A DNA stretch of 64,000 bases from Rhodamnia argentea (GCF_020921035.1 NC_063151.1:1922001-1986000), one strand, 5' to 3'. Positions 36,429 to 48,620 are shown, counted from the first letter of the stretch. A program made the numbers and translations. Notes: a model not told the origin generated them from the sequence alone.

Positions 36429-37523
36429 ATGGATCCGAGAATCTGGAGCCTCCTGCCCCGAGAGCTGCTCGAGCACGTCCTCTCTTTCCTGCCTCTCAGG
36501 GCCTTCCTCATCCTCAGGTCCACCTGCAAGCACTTCGACTCTCTCCTCTTCGCTCCGTCCTTCGTCTCCAAACACTCCTCCTCTCGGTCTCTCTCCTCCT
36601 TCCTCCTCCTCTCTCACCCCCACTGCCACCAACACTACCCTCTCTATGACTCCGCCGCCGGCACTTGGCGCTCCTCTGCCCTCTCCCCCGCCCTTCTCCT
36701 CCCTAAGTTCAAGAACTCCTCCCTCATCTCCGCCTCCAACGGCCTCCTCTGCTTCTCCCTCCCCAATTCCTCTTCCTTCCTCATATGCAACCTCCTGACC
36801 AAGTCCCGGAGAGAGATCAAGTTCCCGTCCTTCCCCTTCGTCTTCGAGCTCCTCAACTTCGTCTCGACCCCGAAGCTCGGCTACAAGATCTTCATCCTCG
36901 CCTCCGGATCCTCCCGGGCCGAAGCTTTCCTGTATGACTCCAGATATCACTCGTGGCAGAAGGTCAACTGTTTTGACCGGATCCTGGGCGACACCCACCA
37001 CCAGGAAGGCGTGTATTTCGATGGGCGCCTGTACTTTGCGATGTCGGAGCCGTTCTCGATCGTCTGCTTCAACCCGGAGGCCGGGATGATGGAGCACTGC
37101 AGGTCGGAGCTACTGCCGCAGCCCGACGAGCTCACCTTCGCGAGGCTGGTGAGCGACGGCGGGGAGAGGCTGTACCTGGTGGGGGGGATCGGGACGAACG
37201 GGATATCGAGGGGCATGAAGCTGTGGGTGCTGAGCGGAGGAGGAGGAGGAGGGGGAGGGGGTAGGTGGGAGGAGGTGGAGAGCTTGCCGGAGCTGATGTG
37301 CAGGAAGTTCATGTCGGTGTGCTACCACAACTACGAGCACGTGTACTGCTTCTGGCACCAAGGGATGGTGTGCATCTGCTGCTACACATGGCCGGAGATT
37401 CTGTACTACAGGGCTTCCAGGCGGACATGGCACTGGTTGCCCAAGTGCCCTTCGCTACCTGAGAAATGGAGCTGTGGCTTTAAGTGGTACTCTTTCCTTC
37501 CAGAGATATCTGCCATGGCTTGA
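36429..37523 (+). CDS. F-box/kelch-type protein, At5g43190 type
   Basis: An intronless ORF of 364 aa from ATG 36429. The F-box is at about residues 4-50 (WSLLPRELLEHVLSFLPLRA, then LRSTCKHFDSLL). The rest is a kelch-like beta-propeller region with typical blocks SNGLLCFSL, FLYDSRYHSWQKV, GGRWEEVESLPELM and a very conserved end, YYRASRRTWHWLPKCPSLPE followed by KWSCGFKWYSF. It should act as a substrate receptor of an SCF ubiquitin ligase; the target is unknown. A run of ten glycines (about residues 269-278) comes from GGA/GGG repeats at 37236-37262 and lies in a loop of the propeller, so length variation there may be tolerated. The N-terminal third is unusually Ser/Leu-rich and GC-rich. Confidence 0.9.
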   Translation: MDPRIWSLLPRELLEHVLSFLPLRAFLILRSTCKHFDSLLFAPSFVSKHSSSRSLSSFLLLSHPHCHQHYPLYDSAAGTWRSSALSPALLLPKFKNSSLISASNGLLCFSLPNSSSFLICNLLTKSRREIKFPSFPFVFELLNFVSTPKLGYKIFILASGSSRAEAFLYDSRYHSWQKVNCFDRILGDTHHQEGVYFDGRLYFAMSEPFSIVCFNPEAGMMEHCRSELLPQPDELTFARLVSDGGERLYLVGGIGTNGISRGMKLWVLSGGGGGGGGGRWEEVESLPELMCRKFMSVCYHNYEHVYCFWHQGMVCICCYTWPEILYYRASRRTWHWLPKCPSLPEKWSCGFKWYSFLPEISAMA

Positions 37524-38428
37524 GGTTTGAGCCGTTCTATATTACTCTGGATTCACATTACGGTTAAGCCTGCTGTTACACCTGTCGAAATAAATCAAAG
37601 TCCCAATTTTTGCATGCGAGTTGCTCAGATCAGAATGACAGTGCTCTGTTCTATGGAAATCCTGAGTCATTTCGTGTTGCAGAGCATTCACAGAGAATTT
37701 CTTTTTAAGTCCAGTCACGTTTCCCTGTTTTGGTATCATTTGGAGCGAATTCAAGACAGAACTGTAGTGCGACGAAGTTTGATGGAGCGCACGTACCCAC
37801 CTGGATTCGGCCAACTAAGCTGTCCAAAAAATTCTCGGAGTGCCGGTCTTGAGTGTCCGACTGGACGACCGACTTGCCACGTCTCTTTGCGTTTTGTTTA
37901 TTTCCGTCTGCTGCGGTTTAAGTTCCAGAGTCCGGCTACGGGCGTCTAGAAATCTCGACTTGTTCAAAGGGTGGCAACTCGTCAATTCGACCCGATGGGA
38001 CAAAAGCTGGCGTCGGATTAATTAGGTTATGGCGCTCATTTTGCTCTATAGTTAATGTACGCACATTAATCAAACTCTATTTTTTTTCTGTTAAATATGC
38101 TTAATAAGCCCCGTCTAGAATTACTGTATAGCACACGACCATTATTGATTGCTGTAACGAACGACAATATTGTCCCTAGCGATCCTTGAAAGTGGAGCAG
38201 AAAGTTGGGAATTCCTTGATCTTTATATTATGGAGGCATGTCAGGTATAATTTTATCCAAAGAAAGCTTCGGAATACTTGTTGGACATTCCCATTACGAC
38301 CGTTTACGATTTCTAATATTTTCTTCTCATGTTATGAAAAAAAAAAAATGGTTGTCCTGCAATTCACAGGAGAATAGAAATGCCCGAGGAGATTCGATTG
38401 TACAGCAATCATATGAACGGTTCTATTA
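37524..38428. other. 3' flank of the F-box/kelch gene
   Basis: Probably the 3' UTR followed by intergenic DNA. No ORF with a recognisable domain. Confidence 0.5.
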
Positions 38429-39083
38429 GGAAAAATTGTCTGAAAAGTCTTACATCTATTACACTTTTGCTAATTCAATTCTAAACTTTTTAATTTTACC
38501 AATTGTATCCTAAACCATTTCAAGTTTTGTGAATTGAGTCCATCCCGCTAATTTTGGCCGGAAATCGATGATATGACCATCAGTTACTCCTACATGGCAC
38601 AGCTGATACTAACATGAACATTTTTCATAATATCTTAATATTTTTTCGACTTTTTTGTTTTTATTTTTATTTTTTTCTCTTAAAATGGCCGGCAAGGGCA
38701 ATGAAGCCCTCACCAACCACTAGCGAGGGCCGCGACGCCCTTGCTAATCATAGATGAGGTTCGTGACCCTAGTGGCCTCACCAGGATCCAAGCAAGGCTA
38801 TCTCACTTGCGGCCAACAAGGGCCCGGCCATTGTAAAAGAAAAATAAATAAATAAAAATAAAAAGTAATAAAAAATGTCAAAATATGTTAACAATTATCC
38901 ATATCGCTGACCATGTCATGTAAGATGGTCGATGTCCATGTTAGCTCAATCGGACAAAAATTAGTCGGATAGACTTAATTGATAAAATGTGAAAATGTTT
39001 AGGATCTAATTGATAAAGTTAAAATGTTTATGAATGAATTGATAAAAGTGTAATAGATTTCTAACTTTTCAGATAATTTTCCC
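38429..39083. mobile_element. Mutator-like inverted-repeat element with 9-bp target duplication
   Basis: The ends GGAAAAATTGTCTGAAAAGT and the inverse ACTTTTCAGATAATTTTCCC bound a 655-bp element. The flanking 9-mers GTTCTATTA (38420-38428) and GTTTTGTTA (39084-39092) match at seven of nine. The arms are long (about 200 bases) around a GC-rich core with 'ggcaagggc' and 'gcgagggccgcgacgccctt' motifs. Non-coding. Confidence 0.75.
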
Positions 39084-39253
39084 GTTTTGTTATGATTTAG
39101 CACAGTGTTTGATTTGTGGAAATGGAAGCAAGTGACTACCTTGAGACGAAGTTCCTTTGTAGGGATGTTTAAAATGAGAGAGAAATAACATGACACAAAT
39201 CAGGCTCGCTTTTGGATTTCTCTTTAAAATGGAAGGACGTGGAGGGACATTAC

Positions 39254-40541
39254 GGCTGTGTATGGTAACGTTTCTGTTCTCGAAATAACTTTTGGAACAA
39301 AAATACATTTTTCTCGTTTCATTCCCGGTAACGATTTTTGGGAATAGAAACGCGTTTGGTAACTGCAAAAAAATTGTGTTTTCGAAACAAAAAAAGAACA
39401 AAAACGCATTTGGTAATCGCATAAAATTTCTGGTCCTTGAAAAAAAAAACGTATTTGATAACTACAAAAAAATTATTCCTAATTCTGTTCATTTAATTAA
39501 GGGGACTATATATATTAAAATTAAGATGTCTTTATATTTTTAACTTACTAAATCAAATTAAATCTCATTTGTTCAATTTACTAAATCAATATATGTATAA
39601 GTAATTTATGCACGATTCATCAAATTACAATATGGACGAGATCAACTATAAAAAAAAAAATGAGAGAGAAGACGAATTGGAATTGGACAACGAGAACATC
39701 AAATATGTTTTCTATAGATAGGAAAAATTACAATTATGAGTTACACGTAAATATTCCCAATTAGTTAAAAATATGATTGCCTTTAAACGGGAATCCATAG
39801 AAAAATATTAATTCTACTTTGACTGAAATCGGGGATTAAAATGAAAAATATTTGTGCATTTAGGTCATTTTAGTCCAATTGTGCAATTTTTCCAAACATG
39901 AGAACTGAAATGAGATGTAAGGTATCAAAGTCTCATGTCATGACTCTAAAAATAAAAAATTTTGGCTAAAATGATTTAAAATGAAAATTTTTTAGTCAAT
40001 TTAGGATTATGTTCAATGAAGAGGCATGTGGTCCCAAAATGAATTTTTAAAACTTTAAGAGGCCAAAATGAAAAGGGAATTAAAATAAAAATATGGACTA
40101 TTTTTGAGCATTTTTATGACCATGAATACTATTTTTCCTGATTTTTGGATATTTTTATAATTAAAATAAATCCGAAAAATGTCAAAAATTATTAAAAATA
40201 TTTTTTGTTCAAATTTTTTTTTAAGGCTAGGCCAAAGCTTCTAAGTAAGGTTGATTTTGTAATTTTATGAGTTTTTTTATATTTTTAATTAATTTTCTAA
40301 ATAAAATGAACAAAAATCGAGTGTCAACATCGTGTAAAAACAAAATAAAAGAGAGTGTGTTAAAAAACAAAACTGTTTTCAATTGTTTCTAAAAGATGTT
40401 CCAAATGTGTTTTTAAAAAGTATTCAAAAAACACATAAGCAAGTTTTTTTTTTTTTTGTTTTGTTTCTCAAAAGTGTTCCAGGAACACTTTGGGAACACT
40501 TTTTTAACATACGTGTTTCTGGAGTGTTACCATACGCAGCC
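39254..40541. mobile_element. Harbinger-like non-autonomous element with 16-bp inverted ends
   Basis: The left end GGCTGTGTATGGTAAC and right end GTTACCATACGCAGCC are inverse repeats with one mismatch. TAC lies directly outside each end (39251-39253 and 40542-40544). The outer parts share 'cgtttggtaa', 'ggaacaaaaa' and 'tcaaaagtgttccNggaacact' blocks with the 26630 element. The central ~800 bases are AT-rich and not shared. No transposase ORF. Confidence 0.7.
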
Positions 40542-40636
40542 TACTTTACCAAACCTTTTGTTCCCAATTTTTATGCTTCACCTTTGAGTAAGTAAGTAAA
40601 CCAAAGGATCTTTTTGGCTAAATTTTTTTTCCCTCG

Positions 40637-40874
40637 GGCTCAATTTATTTCATGAAAAATGAATGATTTGAAAATTATTTTTTTAAATTGATTGTTTATA
40701 TCGCTTGAAATAATTAGTCAATAAAAATTATTTTTCATTATCGATAACAACATATGTCTAATTATTTTTGTGGATGATGAAAATATTTTTCGTTTATTCA
40801 TTTTTAAATTAATATAAATGATTATTTTTAGAAAAAAATTCAAATTATTTATTCTTCGTGAAATAAATGGAGCC
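40637..40874. mobile_element. Small AT-rich inverted-repeat MITE
   Basis: The ends GGCTCAATTTATTTCATGAA and the inverse TTCGTGAAATAAATGGAGCC match apart from two positions. The 238-bp interior is AT-rich. A related, more diverged copy is at 41361-41600. Confidence 0.65.
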
Positions 40875-41360
40875 TTGTTTTTTTTTTCCTTTAGTTTCCT
40901 CACAAGTTGTATTACCAAATAAAGTGCAAAAAAAAAAAAACTAGGGGCATAAAAAAGGGACCGCCGAAGCCGAAACCAAAACTAGAACCTAACCGAACCA
41001 ACTAGAACAAAATTGGATCTTTCTAGTTTGGGTTTCCTTTTTTATTCTGGAAGGGTTTCACGTTATAAACCAAAACCGACCAGAAACACATTATTGATCC
41101 TATTTCGAAACCAAAACAATTAGAGTAAACAGTATCTTTTGACCAAAAAAAAAAACAGTATTTGCTAAACACATTTGCGAACAAAGAAAAGGAAACCCGA
41201 TAGCCTGACTCAAATCGTTTTTCTTATTCGGGTTGTGTTCGGGTCAATTTACCACAACGTGTATGTATGTATGCAATAGCAATGGGGTACAGAATCGACC
41301 TAGCCCATTAAGGCCCAGCTAAACGTTGACCAAGTTGACAAAAAAAAAAAAGTTTACCAA

Positions 41361-41600
41361 TGCTTCGTTTGTTTTGCGTAAAATAAATAATTTAAAATAT
41401 ATTTATTTAATAAAATGACCGTTTATATTACTTTTAAGGGTGAGAAATATTTTCATTCTCCACATAAATAATAGATATAAATTATTACCTATAATGAATA
41501 TATTTTTCATGAACATATTATTTCAAGCGATATAAGCGATCATTTAAAAAAAAAATAATGTATTTTTTAAATCGTTTAATCTTTGTAAGACAAATGAATC
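41361..41600. mobile_element. AT-rich inverted-repeat MITE, diverged
   Basis: The left end 'gcttcgtttgttttgcgtaa' and the inverse right end ('taagacaaatgaat') pair loosely, with internal 'cgatttaaaaaatacatt'-type inverse blocks. Ends approximate. Confidence 0.45.
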
Positions 41601-42242
41601 ATGTTGCTACAACGAAAAATGAAGGTGACCGATCGACCCATGAATTGTACCCTAAAGAAATGGCAACAAACTCTTCTTTCTCTTCTTTTTGTCTTGAAAA
41701 TAGAAATCGAGGGCTTGATTGAGTGTGGATTTGAAAATTCACGAAAAAGTCTGTGGATTGATTGGAGGGTTTTTACTTTGGTGAGCGAATGAATAAAGCG
41801 CATTTCAACCTAAATTCCCGATCTAGGGGAACTGTCTCAACCTAAAAGAGACTTGGTTGGTGCAAAAAAGGAGTTAGTATCCATGGAAAGGCAAGATCAT
41901 AGCATAGGTTTGAAAATTCATGAAAAAGCCTTCTTCTTCTTCTTCTTTTGTGACTTTTTTTGTATGAAAAAGACAGGCTTTTTTTTTATTATAAATTATA
42001 AAACAAAGTCAATTGCGGGCATTCGACCAAAAAAATAAAAGAAAAATGGCGGCCATCAGAAACGAAAATATCTTTGGCATGCGATAAGCCGCCTGGCCCC
42101 ACGTCTCCGTCGTGGCAGGCGAGCTTCTAACTTTTTTTCAAGCCACTACCTTAATCATACTAATTAATATTTATCGTTAGTTAGTGTGTATAGAAAGTTC
42201 TAAATAGCTCAAAAGGCTGCTTGATTCGACTTTATTGATGGA

Positions 42243-42795
42243 CAGGTTTTAACACAAAGCCTAAGTATATGACCCTCGTGTCAATTTAATTCTAAATTTT
42301 AAACCATATCAATTGAATCCTAAATTTCCCGACAACTTATCAATTTAGTTTATCTGATCATTTTTACTAAAAATCATTGACATAGATGCAAGTTGATTTG
42401 ACAATTTTTTTTAGCTTTTTTAATTTTTTTTGTTACATTTTTTTTTTGTCTTTTTTATTCTTCTCTTTGTTTTTTTTTCTCCAACTATGAGTTGGCGATA
42501 GCCTCGCCCGGGGCCCTCGTTGCTGGCGAGGGTTGTCGGGCAAAGAAGAAAAGTGCGGAAAAATAAAAGCAAATAAAAAAAGGAAAATAAAAATAACAAA
42601 CTAAGAAAATTTGGAAAAAATTAATAAAAATTGTTCATGTCAAGACCAATCGTGTCATGTAGAACGGTTGGTGTATCCATATCGGCGATGTCCAGCCAAA
42701 ATTGACCCGAATGTGCTCAATTGGCAAAATTAAAAGTTTTATGACTAAATTGATAAAAGTGCAATAAATTTAATATTTTTTGGACAGTTTTTTTT
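42243..42795. mobile_element. Mutator-like inverted-repeat element, diverged copy
   Basis: This is the same family as 38429-39083: arms with 'aattgaatcctaaatttc' and the inverse 'gactaaattgataaaagtgc', and the core 'gcgagggttgtcgggcaaag'. The outer ends are degraded and no target duplication was identified. Confidence 0.55.
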
Positions 42796-44230
42796 CCGAA
42801 TTTCCTCCTTGTATTTCATGTTATTGCCCCGTGTCGAGCTTGTGGGATATAAAAGGACGGCAGGCAATGCCATCAAATGTCATGGGCGGGCATGTGTCAC
42901 GGGCCGACACTTTCTTGGCAACGGAATAGCCCACGCGGTACCTGTCGAGTCGTTCACGCCATGCCCACCTTTCTACCTCTTGTTGTCCCATAGAATAGTT
43001 AGGTGAGTAACTTTTCCTTAACGAATCTTAGCACGCTCGACTTAACACAAACATTCGTTAAATTGAGTAAGACAAGCAAATTACTTTAGGCACAATAATT
43101 AATTTCGACCTGCCATGACCTCATCGGGAGAGTAGCATCAGCTCCCAACCAGTTTGTACATGGGAGGCCAACCCCGTTTTCGGAGTTACTAAGGGTATTA
43201 TATTGTTTCTAACCTAGAACTCCTAACATGAACCATACTGTGCCACTCCCACAAACCAATTGCATCTTCCCCTTGCACCCCTCAGTCACCACGACAACAC
43301 TATCAACCTCCACTCACAAGGGTATACGAGTGTGGGAGGATTTGGGACATGGAACTTTCGATCCGTTGCATCGTACATTTGTTACGGATGGGAATACGAA
43401 ACAACCGATTCGTGTCACATGGCTCAACGAGGAACGAAGGTTACGGAATAGAAAGGGCTGGGCAAGGGTGGACGAACTCCGATTAGATAAATTAGAGGGG
43501 TTGATCTCGTTAATCATTGCCCCCCGCCATAGGACATGCACTATGTTGTCAAATGAAGACATTACTCGGAGAGTGTTTTGGAACCGCTTATTAAACATGT
43601 CTAATGAGAAGATATCGTAAATTTCAAAATATTAGATATGCGTGTGACAAGGACAGTTAGCGTTCCGAGAGATGAGTCTCGAATCGAGTTCGTTTTTGCT
43701 CAATCTAAAAAGTGGTGTTCCGAATCGATTGATTTCGAGCGTATTCACAAGCTTTTTGTACATATAAACTCAACGGTACCGTAGTAGAATGCGTGCATTT
43801 TTGTGAACCGTTGGAACGGTGACGATGATATTGCTCTGCGAATATGAGTTCACGTATTTATTTGGAGTTAGGGCGTCTGATCAAATCTACTTAAAAGAGA
43901 AAATAAAATAACAAAAAGGCCCTTCGACTTCCAAGAAAGTAAGAGCTCCATCGGACTGGGAACCTTCTCCGCACGCGTTTAAAGAGGGTGGGGGGCCTTT
44001 CGCACGTGCGCACTATACTGGGGAATTGGGACGGTCTGCACGTGTCGGCTCATCCCCCCATGTCCTCTTCCAGGTGTTAACTACCCTCTCCCCCTCTCTC
44101 TCTCTCTTCTAAAACCCCTCTCAAGCCAAGACTCCTAAGCCATCGTTTCGAAACGACCCGAACCGCATCGGGCCGGGTCCAATCACCCGACTTGTTGATT
44201 GATGCATTTGGAGCACCGGAATCCGCCGCC
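42796..44230. other. Intergenic and upstream region of the ARM-repeat gene
   Basis: An open frame of about 130 codons around 43228-43620 has no recognisable domain and is not called. A CT tract at 44090-44107 lies about 125 bases before the ARM gene start, probably in its leader. Confidence 0.5.
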
Positions 44231-46153
44231 ATGGAGACCGAGATTCCAGTGAGCTTCCCCTACGTCGGGAGGAACTTCGCCGACCTGAGCGGCGCCAGCC
44301 TCGACTCCTCCTCCTCCTCCTCCTCCGCCTTCAGCGACTGCAACAGCGACGGATCCGGCGAGTTCCCCACCGCCTCCTCCCAGAGCCGCCGCCTCCTCAT
44401 CGCCTGCGCCTCCGACGACTCCGACGACCTCATCCGCCAGCTCGTCGGCGACCTCGACTCCTGCAGCCTCGACGAGCAGAAGCAGGCCGCCCTCGAGATC
44501 AGGCTCCTCGCCAAGAACAAGCCCGAGAACCGCGTCCGCATCGCCCGAGCCGGCGCGATCAAGCCTCTCATCGCTCTCATCTCGTCCTCCGATTCTCAGG
44601 TAACTACGAGAAAGTATATCGTGGATCGGGTATTCGTTGTCCCTGACCGCGGCGAAGCAGAAGTTTTGAAGTTTAGTCGAATTGGTAACAGTTGGGTATA
44701 ACCGTAATTAACTGTTGCATAAAATGCTCTGTTGTCTGCTCAGGTGCAAGAGTACGGAGTCACGGCCATTCTCAACCTCTCGCTCTGCGACGAGAACAAG
44801 GAGCTGATCGCGGCGTCCGGGGCGATAAAGCCGCTGGTGAAGGCCCTGAGGACGGGGACGCCGACGGCGAAGGAGAACGCGGCGTGCGCGCTGCTCCGCC
44901 TCTCGCAGATCGACGAGAACAAAGTGGCGATCGGGCGGTCCGGGGCGATCCCGCCACTAGTGAGCCTCCTGGAGAGCGGGGGGTCGCGGGGGAAGAAGGA
45001 CGCGTCGACGGCGCTCTACTCGCTTTGCTCGGCGAAGGAGAACAAGGTGAGGGCGGTGCAGGCCGGGGCGATGAGGCCGCTGGTGGAGCTGATGGCGGAC
45101 CTGGGGTCGAGCATGGTGGACAAGGCGGCGTACGTGGTGAGCACGCTGGTGGGGGTGGCGGAGGCGAGGGCGGCGCTGGTGGATGAGGGGGGGATACCCG
45201 TGCTGGTGGAGATGGTGGAGGTGGGGACGCAGAGGCAGAAGGAGATCGCGGTGGTGGTGCTGTGGCAGCTGTGCGAGGACAGCGTCAAGCACCGGACGAT
45301 GGTGGCTCGGGAAGGGGCGATTCCGCCGCTCGTCGCGCTGTCGCAGTCCGGCACGAATCGCGGAAAGCAAAAGGTAAGACACACATACACACCTGACTGA
45401 CTCGCTCCTCGGGGTCGGCGAGCACACGGCGAGTGACGTGGCGGGCGTGTTAGTGGTCTGTTTTTCTCGAGGGTGAACTGAGTCTTGCCACGTCAGTCGT
45501 CGTGTGGAATCTGCCCTTTTCTTTTTGACATTTCGTAATTTTCCTTTATTTTAGAATTTTCCCAAAACTCTGGTTTTTTTACGTCTTTAAAGTTAACTTT
45601 GGACACTGTCCGCTCACGAATATTCGTTGCTCGCCGGAGGGAGTAGGAGCATCACCGACCGTCGACGTAGGTTCCGTCCTAATTAAAAACTTAAGTCTTT
45701 CTTATGTCCATCCTTGTCCTCCTCCTCCTCCTTAGCTTCGACATGATGGGAGGACTCCGATGATAACGCGAGGCGACTAAGATTCGACGTCGAAATCGCG
45801 TCGCCGTGACCACATATAGCCCCCCCCTCCCTTTCCGGGGGCAAGATACTATCGGCTGCAGGACAGAGGATGTCAGGGCCAAAACAGTCTTTTTGACTGA
45901 AAGTCAGTTCGTGGGGCGCAATCCTATTCGTTTTCATCGCACGGCCTACGCCCCGATTGTCCCCTGTTCTTCTTCTGCTTTATGAAACGACTTCGTTGAT
46001 TTTAGTTGTTGTAAAATAGGGGTTAAAATTGGTGGGTACTGATCATGGTGATTTGGTTTGGGGAAACGTGGACAGGCGGAGACACTGATACAGCTTCTAC
46101 GGCAACCGAGATCCGGCGACGCCGCTGCCAGAACATCAGAGGTGTCAGACTGA
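44231..46153 (+). CDS. ARM-repeat protein, PUB4-like/At3g01400 group, without a U-box
   Basis: Three exons, 44231-44599, 44744-45373 and 46076-46153, join in phase 0 with GT-AG borders to give 358 aa. The start GCCGCCATGG has a strong initiation context; an upstream in-frame TTG was rejected. A Ser/Asp-rich N-terminus of about 65 residues is followed by armadillo repeats of about 41 residues, marked by GAIKPLIALI, GAIKPLVKAL, GAIPPLVSLL, GAMRPLVELM, GGIPVLVEMV and GAIPPLVALS. Exon 3 encodes AETLIQLLRQPRSG, the conserved tail of this family. ARM solenoids bind partner proteins. Members are often labelled 'U-box domain-containing protein 4-like', but no U-box is present, so ubiquitin ligase activity should not be assumed. 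Exon 2 is very GC-rich, with GCG/CTG/GTG-dominated codons unlike the AT-rich surroundings. Confidence 0.9.
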
Positions 46154-46463
46154 GGGAGGGTGATGTCCCCCCACCAACCGCCACATGCCCACTGTATCTA
46201 ATCCTTCCCCGACACAACACAAAAGAAAAAAATCATATGTACAAAAGAAAAAAAAAAAACTGTAAATTCGTGTGAGTTTTCGTCTTTTCTTCTCTTTTTT
46301 TTTTCCCTCCTCTCTCGTTGATTTGGGGAATCAAAACGACACTGTTTTGTTTTTGTTTTTGTTTTTGTGTTTTTTTTTTGTTCTCTATTTTGAGATGGAA
46401 TGAGTGGATTTCTGATGTGTGATCTGCGTTTAGTACTGGACGACGTCACTTTGGATTTTCCGG

Positions 46464-46466
<3 letters not shown>

Positions 46467-46511
<45 letters not shown>

Positions 46512-46512
46512 A
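46467..46512. repeat. TA/TG compound microsatellite
   Basis: Fourteen TA units followed by a TG run. It lies about 310 bases past the ARM gene stop. Confidence 0.9.
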
Positions 46513-48620
46513 CCGAGAGGGAAAAGAAAAATAATAAAAAAAAGGATGGTGCCTAATCTATTACGTGTGCGCGTAATTTGGGGGGTTTGTTTAAGAGGGG
46601 CAAGAAAGGGTCTGCGAAAGGGAAGTTCCACCGGCCACATCTTTCAAAAGTCCCACCGGCGGGCAAAAAGGCGCGCGAGGGGGAGGGGATTGACTGGGAT
46701 GGCCAAGTCGCGCGCGCGACTTTTCCCAAAGGCAAATAGCTTCCCCCGCCAGACCGGGGACCGCGTGGCGGGTTTTCATTGGTCGGCTCGTTTGCCCCCC
46801 CGTACGGTCTTTTGTTATCCATTTGTCGACATCCGCGGGGGGGCGTGGCTGGCTACTGGGCTGCTTCATTTGTCCAATTAATGCTTCGGCTTTTCCCATT
46901 ACTTTCCCCTCGTCCCGTCGTGAGAAGGGGGCCCCTGTTTAACACAAAGGTGCGACATCGACTTCCCGTAATTGCTGCTGCAACTTAGTTAGAGGCTTTA
47001 GGTCCGTCGAAATTCGCTGCGCGGAACCAGTCTTCTTCGCTATCCTTACTCTCGGCCACACAAATATTCTTTCGACCCTCGGTCCCCCCATCTTTTTTCC
47101 TCTTTGCCCCCCCCTTTTCAGAGACCGTTAACTCACGCGTTTCGCGATATTTCGCCTAAACTCTTTGGTCATATTTAATAATCGGAACAAAAATCAAGAT
47201 AGGATATTATTTTATCATATCCGGTATTTGGATTTCTGTTCCAGACGGAATAAAATGGGATACGAGAGAGATATGGCTTGGATAAAGTTACCATCCTATA
47301 AAGGAGGTGAAATAATGTGATTAGGATTTCCCTTCTGTTCATGTTGAAGAAACTATTTTTTCAAAACGACAAACTTCTTCCATAAGAAAATTGAAAATAA
47401 TAATATTCGACGAAAAAAATATTAAAATGATGGTTAAATTTGAACTATATTTGAATTCTAATGTTAAAAGGAAACTCAAAATAACAAAAAAAAAATCATT
47501 TTAATTTATTCTAATTTTTATTTGTATATATAATTTCTTTCTACTTTATGATATATATATGTACATACCTAGTAACTATATCATTACGTATTTTAACTAC
47601 ACAGTGTAGTTTATTATATAATAATAATTTTATTAAGACATGATGGAAACGAATAAAAATAATGATAAAAAGAGATTTAAAATTAAAAATAAGTACAAGA
47701 AAATTAAGTAGAAGGATCTAGATGTTAAGCAAACGTGTTCAAACTTGAAAACGATCTTTCTAATTCTCGAAGAATGAGGGGCAATTAATTTTATTTTTAA
47801 AGGACCTATTGACGTCGCCAATTTTATAAGAGGATGAATATATAGTTGAACCTTGGAATGGCCGTGTGTTTTGATTTTAAAGATTGTAGACGATTGACTT
47901 GTTCACTAGTGCGATGTTGACACGGGGTTTGGTAATCCGAGAAGATTTTGAGCAACATCGGCCTTTATAGATATCTCGAGCTTCGAAAAATTCGTCGGTT
48001 TACTTGTAAATATCTATCATTCATAGGGAAGTGATGTTCCTCGCAGACCGCATCGCTCTAACGTTAACAAAATCCGGCGACGATTCACGCCGGAGTTGGT
48101 CATCTTGGATCGGAACCGAATTCAACGGGATCGTGTATGTGCTTTGCTACCAAGCTGCATATAATTTGGAAACCCCACTTTTGTTGGGTTGTATTGGCTG
48201 CCATTTAATATTCCGCAGGGACCTTAATTAAAGGCAACGAAACGAAGTAATAAGGTGGAGCGGAACCATGTGTACTACTAGTCCTCTGGAGGATCTTAAT
48301 GGTCACTTAAGGTAAAATGAAACGTGCAGTTTGTGCTTAATGATGACTGCCCACCGAGTGATTTCTAGTGCTCCAAGTCCCACTTGGGACGGCGCCTCTC
48401 GAGATATTTCTGGATTTGACATGCTAAAGAATTCCTAGCGCTGTTTAACATGGGAAAGATTATAACAGTTGGAAAGTTCCGCACGATCGAGATTATAGGC
48501 GCGGGAGATTACAAGCATGTATAAAGAGCATGCCAATTGAGACTGCGCACAAATTGACGCGGAATCCGTTCATACACTATGTTAAAAAATCAAATCCAAA
48601 AGTTCAATCCAATAGGTAGA

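Noticed and set aside
43228..43620. 130-codon open frame between repeats
   Set aside because: No domain or family resemblance, and a second frame is open over part of it. It could be a decayed gene but cannot be supported.
44192..44230. Upstream in-frame start for the ARM gene
   Set aside because: It is a TTG codon. The ATG at 44231 has a strong GCCGCCATGG context.
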